From Lachnospiraceae bacterium (GTDB lineage Bacteria > Bacillota > Clostridia > Lachnospirales > Lachnospiraceae), in contig JAAUZE010000019.1 of NCBI GenBank assembly GCA_014804755.1, positions 226,898 to 290,897 on the forward strand: a DNA stretch of 64,000 nucleotides, in the 5' to 3' direction. Shown one piece after another: positions 39,207-46,756 of the stretch. A program made the position numbers and the translations under genes. The first letter of the stretch is position 1; each line of letters begins with the position of its first letter. The notes under the pieces are model-generated. The model had not been told where the DNA came from. It searched no databases and saw only the letters and a list, made by a program, of their open reading frames with translations.

Positions 39207-40220
39207 TTAGCGCATATAGAACAGATTTCGCCATAATTCCAACTGAATCCGCACATAATACCGCATATTTTCCGGTCGGAAACGAACCCTATGCCTGCCC
39301 GCCTCCTTTGTAAAGCAAAACCGGATCCCGGCAGCCACTCCTTTCACATAAACGCCGCCAAGTCCTTTTTTACTAAAATATAAAAACTTCACAAGTATGC
39401 CTGCAAAAATGAAAGGCAAATTTAACAACCGCTGCAATAACGGCTGGTTTTTGTAGATCACATAAATACTGTTCCTGGACGATAAGCGCACCTTAAACGC
39501 GTTATGCCTCGAACCACTCACCGCGCTTCCCGCATGAAGCACCACGCCCGTGGGCACAATATAACTGAAAAGCCCATGAAGACGCGCGCGGTAGCCGACA
39601 TCGACGTCCTCAAGATAAGCAAAATGATTTTCGTCAAACAGCCCGATGCGACGAAGCATCCCTGTCCGATATAGCGCCGCGCCCGCGCAGGCGGAAAATA
39701 CCTCCCGCACCGCCTTGTAATCCGCACTCTTTTTTCCTTTTCCGGCGGCATACGCATAGCCAAGCGCATTGTAGTAATCGCCGCAGTCATCAATATATTC
39801 GGGCGACGACATCATCAGCATTTTGGCACCCGCACAAAATGCGTTTTCATGTGAGTCCATAAACCGGACAAGCTCTGACAGGCATTCCCGGCGGACACTC
39901 GTATCGTTATTGAGCAAAAAAACATATGCTCCTTTGGCGCGCCCGATCCCGAGATTGACTGCGTGGGAAAAACCGGTATTTTTGTTTAATCTGATACAGG
40001 TAACCCTTGGGATATCGTTAGTATCTGCACTCGCCGCCCAATCCTTGTTTCCTTTTTCTGTCATCCATTCGGCAAGGACGTCCATGCTTTCGTCCGTGGA
40101 AGCGTTATCGACGATGATGACTGAAAAATCGGTGAAACTCTGCGCCATCAGGGAATCCATACAGGGCTTTAAGTATTTTTTTCCATTGTAATTCGGTATA
40201 ACAACCGTAACCTTGGACAT
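39207..40220 (-). CDS. GT2 glycosyltransferase
   Basis: The protein has 337 residues. The GT-A fold begins with VTVVIPNYNGKKYLKPCMDS; the metal site lies in VFLLNNDTSVRRECL; the acceptor region LFDENHFAYLEDVDVGYR carries the ED base motif. A C-terminal amphipathic part (LLNLPFIFAGILVKFLYF) probably docks the membrane. It resembles rhamnosyltransferases of wall polysaccharide loci. ATG at 40220 with GGGGGA about 11 bases upstream; the TTG at 40238 is less likely. Sugar specificity is not readable. Confidence 0.85.
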   Translation of the reverse strand: MSKVTVVIPNYNGKKYLKPCMDSLMAQSFTDFSVIIVDNASTDESMDVLAEWMTEKGNKDWAASADTNDIPRVTCIRLNKNTGFSHAVNLGIGRAKGAYVFLLNNDTSVRRECLSELVRFMDSHENAFCAGAKMLMMSSPEYIDDCGDYYNALGYAYAAGKGKKSADYKAVREVFSACAGAALYRTGMLRRIGLFDENHFAYLEDVDVGYRARLHGLFSYIVPTGVVLHAGSAVSGSRHNAFKVRLSSRNSIYVIYKNQPLLQRLLNLPFIFAGILVKFLYFSKKGLGGVYVKGVAAGIRFCFTKEAGRHRVRFRPENMRYYVRIQLELWRNLFYMR

Positions 40221-40296
40221 TCCCGACGTTTCCCCCAATGCTTATTAGACGCGGCAGCGCGCCAGATAGTCTCCTGTTTTGACAGATTTTGTAAAA

Positions 40297-41661
40297 TCAT
40301 CTTTCAGTATAGCATAAATCCCATGGGTTGTAAATCAAGAGGTATCCCCGCCTGCGGACTTCCGCACAGAAAGAAAGGCTTAAATCGATTGCAGCTTCCT
40401 CTCCCAGTTCCAGCCGTGCGGTATATTCCGCATACAGTTCCTTTAGCTCCTCCCGCACCGACATACAGCGCAAATCAAGCGCCGGTACGCTCTGCGCAAG
40501 CACGGCACGATTCATATAGCCGCTGTAACGCACAGGCAGCCCGCCGTACAGCAATGTTCCGTCCGCTGCCATTGCGCCACCCGTCACTTTGTCCCGATGC
40601 ACAAGCCTGCCACCCGTTATGCCAACCTCGGAGCGCACGTCAAATATGTTTGTCTCATAAACGGTACGATAAAAGCCGACATGCATGTCCTCCTCAGCAT
40701 GCGCCGCCCATCCCATACTTCTGTAAAAATCATCCAGCGCGCGCCTGCCCGCCTCATAGGCATAGCGCTTGCTTTCCGGATTGTCCGCCGTTGACTTCCC
40801 GTGACTGCGCCAATGATAGAGCACCTTCGGCACATGCACGATTTTTTTCCCCGCTGCGGCCGTCCGCAGGAACAGATCGTAATCCTGCGCCCCGTCATAT
40901 TCCGGTCGCAGACGTAAGCTTTTCAGCACATCCGTCTTCAGCATCGCCAGATGGCAGATATAATTATTGGTCAAAAAATAATCCAGGTCAAAATCGGGCT
41001 TTTCATGTGGCGCATGGAAATGCTCCGCCCTCTCATCGCATTTATCCTCATCCGAGTATAACAGCGCCGCCTCAGGATCTTTCACCGCCGCACAGACCAT
41101 CTCATAAATTGCGTCCGGTGTTAAAAGATCATCGTGATCCAGCAGCGCCGTATACGCGCCGTTCACAAAGGGAAGTCCCGCGTTGGTATTGCCGGAGATT
41201 CCTTTATTCTCTCCCAAACGGTGATAATTAATCCGCGCATCCTCACGTGTATAAGGATATACAATGTTTTTTACGCCATCCCCCTCGCTCGCATCCGCCA
41301 CGATCAGCTCCCAATTGCTGTAAGTCTGCGCTCTGACGCTGTCGATCAGTTCTTTCAAAAACGCCTCGTTTGTCTCATACGCCGGCACAAGAACGCTCAC
41401 CTTGGGCGCATTTGCCCAGATATGCGTCCGCTGCGCCGCAAGAAGCTCGTCCGACGGCGGTTCATATTCATAAGGCTTCTTTAATTGTTTTAAGCGCTCT
41501 GACGCCGCATAATACGCATTGCGCCAGCCGTTTCGCTTCGCATAACGGAATGTTTTTTTGATTCCGTCCGATAATTGTCTTCCTGTCATTGTGATCGGCC
41601 GTCTCCCCGCATGCAAAAGCATGCAGTCACACACTTTGACTGCATGCTTTATAAATTTCAT
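40297..41661 (-). CDS. GT2 glycosyltransferase with N-terminal extension
   Basis: The protein has 454 residues. About 90 N-terminal residues of basic, helical sequence precede the GT-A domain (KVSVLVPAYETNEAFLKELI), with ALLDHDDLLTPDAIYEM as metal site and DYDLFLRTA as catalytic-base region. The same layout and phrases (ENKGISGNTNAG, LLDHDDLL, HVPKVLYHWRSH) occur in the 676-residue GT2 at 44483, so the two are paralogues. It follows the phosphoglucomutase gene by 3 bases and has no clear ribosome binding site, so translation is probably coupled. Confidence 0.85.
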   Translation of the reverse strand: MKFIKHAVKVCDCMLLHAGRRPITMTGRQLSDGIKKTFRYAKRNGWRNAYYAASERLKQLKKPYEYEPPSDELLAAQRTHIWANAPKVSVLVPAYETNEAFLKELIDSVRAQTYSNWELIVADASEGDGVKNIVYPYTREDARINYHRLGENKGISGNTNAGLPFVNGAYTALLDHDDLLTPDAIYEMVCAAVKDPEAALLYSDEDKCDERAEHFHAPHEKPDFDLDYFLTNNYICHLAMLKTDVLKSLRLRPEYDGAQDYDLFLRTAAAGKKIVHVPKVLYHWRSHGKSTADNPESKRYAYEAGRRALDDFYRSMGWAAHAEEDMHVGFYRTVYETNIFDVRSEVGITGGRLVHRDKVTGGAMAADGTLLYGGLPVRYSGYMNRAVLAQSVPALDLRCMSVREELKELYAEYTARLELGEEAAIDLSLSFCAEVRRRGYLLIYNPWDLCYTER

Positions 41662-41664
41662 CTG

Positions 41665-43392
41665 TTATTTATCAATTTTTTCCTTTACCGCTGCGGTCAG
41701 TGCCTGAAGCTTCTCGTCAGAATCCGCAAGGCTTGAACCCTTTACACCCATGTAGAATTTGATCTTCGGCTCGGTTCCGGACGGACGCGCGCAGCACCAG
41801 GAATCATTCTCCAGATCAAAGTAGAGCACGTTGGAATTCGGAAGGCCGGTCGGCGTTACGGCGCCCGTCTCCATATCCGTCACCTGATCTAAAACATAAT
41901 CTCGCAGCTTTAATACCTTCAGTCCGCCAAACTCTTTCGGCGGGTTCTGCCGTAAGCCATCCATCATCGCCGCGATCTGCTTGGAACCGTCGATACCCTT
42001 TAAGGTGATCGCATACTGCCCCTCTTTATAGTATCCATACTTCTCATAGATATTCAGCATCTGATCCCATACGGTAATGCCCTGCTTCTTGCACCATGCT
42101 GCAACCTCGCAAAGACACATAACGGCAACACAGGCGTCCTTATCCCTCGCGTGGGTACCCGCCAGACAGCCGTAGCTTTCCTCTAAGCCGAATACATAGT
42201 TATTAGAGCCGCTCTGCTCAAAGAGCTTGATCTGCTCGCCGATAAACTTAAAGCCGGTCAGAACCTCCACGAATCTGCATCCGTAATCCTCAGCGATCGC
42301 CCGCGCCATATTGGTCGTTACGATCGTCGTGACAAGCGCCGGATTCTCCGGCATTGTACCGGTCGCTTTGCGTTCTCTTAAAAGATATTCCGCAATGAGC
42401 ATGCCGCTCATATTGCCGGTAAAGGAGACATATTCCCCTGTTTTTGCGTCCTTTGCATATATGCCGAGACGATCCGCATCCGGATCGGTCGCAAGCACGA
42501 TGTCCGCGTCCTTTTCCTTTGCGAGCTTTAACGCTAACGCAAACGCCTTGGGATCCTCCGGATTCGGGTACTCTAACGTCGTAAACTTCGGATCCGGATC
42601 TTCCTGCTCGGGAACAACGTAAACATGCTGAAAGCCCAGCTCGGAAAGCACTCTGCGCACCGGAATATTGCCCGTTCCGTGCAGCGGCGTATACACGATC
42701 TTAATATCCTCGGCAACCTCTTTGATCACCTCGGGATGAATGATCTGCTTCTTTAACTCTACCATGTACGCATCGTCGATCTCCTTGCCGATGACATTGT
42801 AAAGTCCGGCAGCCATTGCCTCCTGCTTGTCCATTGTCTTTACGGTATGGTAATCCGTTACCGCTTTGACCTTTTCAATGATCTCTTTATCCTTCGGTGC
42901 GGTGATCTGTGCGCCGTCCTCCCAATATACCTTATAGCCGTTATATTCAGGCGGATTGTGGCTCGCCGTGATGACAATGCCGGAAATGCAGCCAAGTGTG
43001 CGGAGCGCAAAGGATAGCTCCGGCGTCGGGCGGAGCGACTCAAACACGTACGCTTTAATGCCGTTTGCTGCCATGCAGAGCGCCGCCTCATCTGCGAATT
43101 CAGGGGACATGAAACGGGAATCATACGCGATCGCAATCCCCTTGTCCTGTCCGTTATTCTGGATAATATAATTTGCAAGACCCTGTGTTGCCTTGCGCAC
43201 CGTATAAATGTTCATCCGGTTCGTTCCTGCGCCGATGACGCCGCGCAGTCCGCCCGTTCCGAACTCTAATTCCTTGTAAAAACGATCCTCGATTTCTGCG
43301 GCATTGTCTTTGATCGCCGCCAACTCCGCTTTTGTCTCCGCGTCAAAATAAGAATCCTCACACCAAAACTGATACTGCTCCATGTAACCCAT
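41665..43392 (-). CDS. Phosphoglucomutase / phosphomannomutase
   Basis: The enzyme interconverts glucose-6-phosphate and glucose-1-phosphate, supplying substrate for RmlA. It has 575 residues, like Bacillus PgcA. Active-site phosphoserine in GIVITASHNPPEYNGYKVYW, metal loop in ATDPDADRLGIY, sugar-binding loop in GLEESYGCLAG and phosphate-binding RPSGTEPKIKFY at the C-terminus. ATG at 43392 with GGAGGG. It begins the section with two GT2 enzymes downstream, consistent with sugar nucleotide supply for the polymer. Confidence 0.95.
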   Translation of the reverse strand: MGYMEQYQFWCEDSYFDAETKAELAAIKDNAAEIEDRFYKELEFGTGGLRGVIGAGTNRMNIYTVRKATQGLANYIIQNNGQDKGIAIAYDSRFMSPEFADEAALCMAANGIKAYVFESLRPTPELSFALRTLGCISGIVITASHNPPEYNGYKVYWEDGAQITAPKDKEIIEKVKAVTDYHTVKTMDKQEAMAAGLYNVIGKEIDDAYMVELKKQIIHPEVIKEVAEDIKIVYTPLHGTGNIPVRRVLSELGFQHVYVVPEQEDPDPKFTTLEYPNPEDPKAFALALKLAKEKDADIVLATDPDADRLGIYAKDAKTGEYVSFTGNMSGMLIAEYLLRERKATGTMPENPALVTTIVTTNMARAIAEDYGCRFVEVLTGFKFIGEQIKLFEQSGSNNYVFGLEESYGCLAGTHARDKDACVAVMCLCEVAAWCKKQGITVWDQMLNIYEKYGYYKEGQYAITLKGIDGSKQIAAMMDGLRQNPPKEFGGLKVLKLRDYVLDQVTDMETGAVTPTGLPNSNVLYFDLENDSWCCARPSGTEPKIKFYMGVKGSSLADSDEKLQALTAAVKEKIDK

Positions 43393-43440
43393 TCCTCGTC
43401 CCTCCTGTTTTTATTTTTACTTTCTTTACATTAATGCCTT

Positions 43441-43713
43441 TCAAAACAAATCCGAATGTGTCCCTGTACGGAATAAAAATATTTCAAGGGCATCTTGATT
43501 GATACGGTAAATCAGAAGCCAGTCCGGCTCAACATGACACTCTCGAAATCCTTTATAATTGCCCGTTAATTCATGGTCATGATATTTTGCCTCCAACTTC
43601 TGTTCATGCGCTAATATCTCAATGACCTTTCGCAAATTATCCATTTTACAGCCGCGTTTTTTAGCAAGCCTTAAATCCTTTTTGAATTGATTAGACGGAA
43701 CAATATCAAGCAT
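43441..43713 (-). CDS. YafQ-type toxin (RelE superfamily)
   Basis: The protein has 90 residues. The pattern FKKDLRLAKKRGCKMDNL, then HDHELTGNYKGFRECHVEPD, then LLIYRINQDALEIFLFRTGTHSDLF matches YafQ toxins. These cut mRNA in the ribosome; the His residues in HDHEL, ECHV and TGTHSDLF are in the expected places, with the last near the C-terminus. Its start overlaps the antitoxin end by 8 bases, the usual coupled arrangement. Confidence 0.92.
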   Translation of the reverse strand: MLDIVPSNQFKKDLRLAKKRGCKMDNLRKVIEILAHEQKLEAKYHDHELTGNYKGFRECHVEPDWLLIYRINQDALEIFLFRTGTHSDLF

Positions 43714-43987
43714 CGCCCAATACCTCGTCTAACATTTCATCAAAAGACCCGTAACGCTTGTATTTATCCGGATTTTTTTCCATTTCTTCATATTCGTCCA
43801 ACGCAGCCTTTGTTTCCGCATTTGGTGTCGGACGCTTTACTTCAAACGGAATGCCGTTATGATTAATGGCAGAGCGCAAAAACATATTAATCGCGGAAGA
43901 CATATTCAGACCAATATCGTTAAAAAGAGCCTCCGCTTCCTGTTTTAATGCAGAATCCACACGTACATTAATATTTGTAGTAGCCAT
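43706..43987 (-). CDS. RelB/DinJ-type antitoxin
   Basis: The protein has 93 residues. The N-terminal ribbon-helix-helix part (TNINVRVDSALKQEAEALF, then GLNMSSAINMFLRSAI) binds DNA. The C-terminal part (FEVKRPTPNAETKAALDEYE) would wrap the toxin. ATG at 43987 with AAGGAGAG upstream; an ATG at 43996 overlaps that site. It is probably self-regulated through the palindrome at the promoter. Confidence 0.92.
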   Translation of the reverse strand: MATTNINVRVDSALKQEAEALFNDIGLNMSSAINMFLRSAINHNGIPFEVKRPTPNAETKAALDEYEEMEKNPDKYKRYGSFDEMLDEVLGDA

Positions 43988-44013
43988 ATATGGCATCTCT
44001 CCTTATTTTCTTT

Positions 44014-44048
44014 CTATAATATTATATGTGCGCCTGCAAACATTGTCA
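44014..44048 (-). promoter_or_regulatory. Consensus promoter and palindromic operator of the toxin-antitoxin pair
   Basis: On the minus strand TTGACA (44043-44048) and TATAAT (44020-44025) are exactly consensus with a 17-base spacer. The -10 box is half of the perfect palindrome TATAATATTATA (44014-44025), a likely antitoxin-binding operator. Confidence 0.85.
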
Positions 44049-44199
44049 ATCAAATGCACTATTCTGTTTTGCGCTATAGATTCGACTGCCAACCTTATCT
44101 TTAGACCACTTTTCATGAATAAAAAAACAGACCAATTCATCAACACACTTCTGCAAAGGAGACATATTTGTGACACCAGCAGCCGGTATTTATATTATC

Positions 44200-44316
44200 T
44201 CACTTCTTTTCTTCTGTTTTCGTTTTTCTTCTGAGTCTGCCTATCCATGGGTCAATCAATAAATCAAAAAGCAATTCAACAATACCGGCCACAATTTCTG
44301 CCACAAAATCAATCAT
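44200..44316 (-). CDS. 38-residue amphipathic small protein
   Basis: The ATG at 44316 has an ideal ribosome binding site (GGATGGAGG, 6 bases upstream). The protein has a hydrophobic, acidic helix (IDFVAEIVAGIVELLFDLLI), a DPWIGRL turn and a basic tail (RRKTKTEEKK). This is the layout of small membrane-associated peptides. It is below usual gene-calling size. It lies between a toxin-antitoxin pair and the long palindrome at 44353. It might be a type I-like toxic peptide or a small regulatory membrane protein; I cannot tell which. Confidence 0.65.
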   Translation of the reverse strand: MIDFVAEIVAGIVELLFDLLIDPWIGRLRRKTKTEEKK

Positions 44317-44352
44317 CTTAAACCTCCATCCGAAAGTTTCAGACTTCTCTTT

Positions 44353-44486
44353 CTAAGCAATGCCCATCGCGATAAAGCTTCGCTTTGCCGCGATGCGGGC
44401 TGCGCCCTATGGGAGCAAGTACTCAGCCACGCTTTTGAGTGCGAGCACTCAACGCATGGCTGAGCACTTGCTCCCGCATTGCTTAG
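44353..44486. repeat. 134-base nested palindrome (multibranched hairpin) overlapping a GT2 stop codon
   Basis: The outer arms CTAAGCAATGC (44353-44363) and GCATTGCTTAG (44476-44486) are perfect. Inside are a CATCGCG/CGCGATG hairpin (44365-44395) and a long hairpin whose 22-base arms (44411-44432 and 44454-44475) pair with only two wobbles or mismatches, topped by TTGAGTGC/GCACTCAA. The TAA of the upstream GT2 gene lies inside the 3' outer arm. It may be a terminator, a small mobile palindrome or a structured RNA. Confidence 0.8.
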
Positions 44487-46513
44487 TATAACACATAATC
44501 CGAATTATCTAAAGAGAAATTTGGATTAAAGTAGGGGTCACCCGCCGCGAGGGCTTGTTTCCATTTCTCCCTGAAGCGCGCCGCTTCTTCGTTGTAACGC
44601 GACGCTCTTTTTGCGTCCGCCGCATCTGCTTCTTTCACAGCCCCCTTCGCGCTTCCCTTGGAAGCGCTCCCCGAAACGTCGGAGCCGCGCGAAACGGACT
44701 CGTAGTGAAACAGCTCTGCAAACGGCGTGAAGACGTTCAGGTATCCGAGCTCACGCATGCGCAGGCAGAAATCCACGTCGTTTAACGCAACCGCAAACTG
44801 TTCGTCTAAACCGCCCACCTTGTCAAACAATGATTTTTTCACCATGAGGCAGGCCCCCGTCACGGCGCTGACGTCCTGCGCATAGCAGAGTTTTCCCATG
44901 TACCCTAAGTTTTCTTTGTTGACCTTATAATGTGTATGCCCCGCGGTGCGGTGCGCGCCGAGTCCGATGACGATACCCGCGTGCTGGATCGTGTAATCCT
45001 CATAGTAAAGCTTCGCTCCCACGCACGCCACGTCGTCGCGCTGCGCATACATCAACAGCTCCTCCATCCAGTCAAGCGTAATGACCTGCGTATCGTTGTT
45101 TAGCAAAAGAAGATAGTCGCCCTTCGCCTTTGACGCGCCGAAATTGTTGATCTTGGAGTAATTAAATTCTCCCTCATACGTCTCGATCCGGACATTCGGA
45201 TGCCTCGCGATCTCGGTGTAATAATCCTGAATCTCCTTTGTCGTACTGTTATTTTCAATGACGATGATCTCGTAATTGTCATAGGTCGATTTGTCCAAGA
45301 TCGACTCGATGCACCGGCTTAAGTCCGAGACATGATCCTTATTGGGGATCAGGATCGAAATAAGCGGCCGCGCCGTCAGCGCGTATTTAATGCGAAAGAT
45401 TGTCTCGAAGGCGCGTGTCGACAGGATCTCAAAATCCTCAAAGCCATGCGCTTTTAAGTGCGCCGCCACCGCGCCCTTCGCTCCCTCGATCGCATAAGGC
45501 TTCGCGCTGATGTCAGAAGCCACGCTCGCCTTGTGGGAACGCCAGTAATACAGCAGCTTCGGCACGTGCACGACGCGCTCCGCCTTATCCGTCAGGCGCA
45601 GGATCATATCATGATCCTGACTGCCGTCAAACTGCGAGCGGAACAGTTCCCCGCCCTCTAACAGCTTTTTGGAAAAAACGCTGAAATGGCAGATATAATT
45701 GTTGGCGCGCAGCGTATCCACCGCATAGTCCGACTTAAAATGCAATGTGATCATGCGGTTGACATTTCCCTTGTGGAACGTCGCCTCATCACAATAAATA
45801 TAATCCGCGTCTTTCTCGCAGATTACCTTCATATACTCATACAGCGCACACGGATGCAGAATGTCGTCATGGTCGAACAGCCCGATATACTCTCCCGTCG
45901 CCATTGCGCAGCATTCGTTCGTGTTGCCCGCGATCCCCTTATTTTCAGAAAGCTTCTGATAGCGGATACGCGCATCCGACTGCATATACTTTGCCACGAT
46001 CTCGCCGACATAGGCGTGCGCCTCATCCGATCCGTCGGCAAGGCAGAGCTCCCAGTTCTCATACACCTGCCACTGCACGGATTCGATCATCTCGCGCAAA
46101 AACTTCTCCGGTGTGTTCCACAGCGGTACCAAAATCGAAAACTTGACGTTTTTGGAAAAATTCGTGCGCTTCAGCTCCGCTCTCTCCTCCTTGGAGGGAA
46201 AGCTTTTCGTCCCGTAGCGCGCGATCGCCCGTTTCTCCTGCATCTTGTTGCGGATCTTGCGCATCAGCCCCTTCGGATTGCCGTAACGCTTGATCCGGTC
46301 TTTTGTGCGGATGAGCACATGGATGAACCCGCGCACCGGAAATGTTGCTTTCCAAAGCGGGTTGTTTTTGATATGATCGAGCTTATGCTGCAGGTCGTCG
46401 GCACGGCTCTGCGCATCCGCCAGCCGTCCCGCAAGCTGCGCGTTTTTCATTTTTTCTTTTTCGTAAGCCGCCTGATAATAAGAAAGCAGCTCCTCCTGTT
46501 TCCTGTCAGACAT
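44483..46513 (-). CDS. Two-domain GT2 glycosyltransferase
   Basis: The protein has 676 residues: a coiled-coil N-terminus (about 1-45), then two GT-A domains. The first begins FSILVPLWNTPEKFLREMI with GLFDHDDILHPCALYEYMKV; the second begins ISILIPNKDHVSDLSRCIES with LLLLNNDTQVITLDWMEELL and LNDVDFCLRM. Such tandem enzymes lengthen repeating polysaccharides with two linkages. The first domain is paralogous to the 454-residue GT2 at 40297. A Ser/Ala/Lys-rich insert (DVSGSASKGSAKGAVKEA) lies near the C-terminus. Ribosome binding site GGAG. The C-terminus runs into the long palindrome. Confidence 0.9.
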   Translation of the reverse strand: MSDRKQEELLSYYQAAYEKEKMKNAQLAGRLADAQSRADDLQHKLDHIKNNPLWKATFPVRGFIHVLIRTKDRIKRYGNPKGLMRKIRNKMQEKRAIARYGTKSFPSKEERAELKRTNFSKNVKFSILVPLWNTPEKFLREMIESVQWQVYENWELCLADGSDEAHAYVGEIVAKYMQSDARIRYQKLSENKGIAGNTNECCAMATGEYIGLFDHDDILHPCALYEYMKVICEKDADYIYCDEATFHKGNVNRMITLHFKSDYAVDTLRANNYICHFSVFSKKLLEGGELFRSQFDGSQDHDMILRLTDKAERVVHVPKLLYYWRSHKASVASDISAKPYAIEGAKGAVAAHLKAHGFEDFEILSTRAFETIFRIKYALTARPLISILIPNKDHVSDLSRCIESILDKSTYDNYEIIVIENNSTTKEIQDYYTEIARHPNVRIETYEGEFNYSKINNFGASKAKGDYLLLLNNDTQVITLDWMEELLMYAQRDDVACVGAKLYYEDYTIQHAGIVIGLGAHRTAGHTHYKVNKENLGYMGKLCYAQDVSAVTGACLMVKKSLFDKVGGLDEQFAVALNDVDFCLRMRELGYLNVFTPFAELFHYESVSRGSDVSGSASKGSAKGAVKEADAADAKRASRYNEEAARFREKWKQALAAGDPYFNPNFSLDNSDYVLY

Positions 46514-46642
46514 ATTGATTCTCCAATATCATTTCTATTATTGATGAAAGCAAAGCGTCATTCATATTGTTTATGATGGTGCAGACGATACAAATCCATA
46601 AGCAGATGCTATAAATGAATTTCTTTGAAATCCGTTCACCGT

Positions 46643-46680
46643 CGGTACTTACATGCGGTATTTTCGCATGTTACGTACCG
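46643..46680. promoter_or_regulatory. Intergenic hairpin between the two large GT2 genes
   Basis: CGGTAC..ACATGCG (46643-46657) pairs with CGCATGT..GTACCG (46665-46680), with one base bulged. It lies 77 bases past the stop of the 712-residue GT2 and upstream of the 676-residue GT2. There is no T-run, so it is more likely a processing or regulatory element than a terminator. Confidence 0.5.
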
Positions 46681-46756
46681 TTACGGTCGAATTGCAGCGC
46701 AAGCGTGCCTGCACCGGATTGTATCGTTTTCAAAACTCAACACCCATTATGCCATT

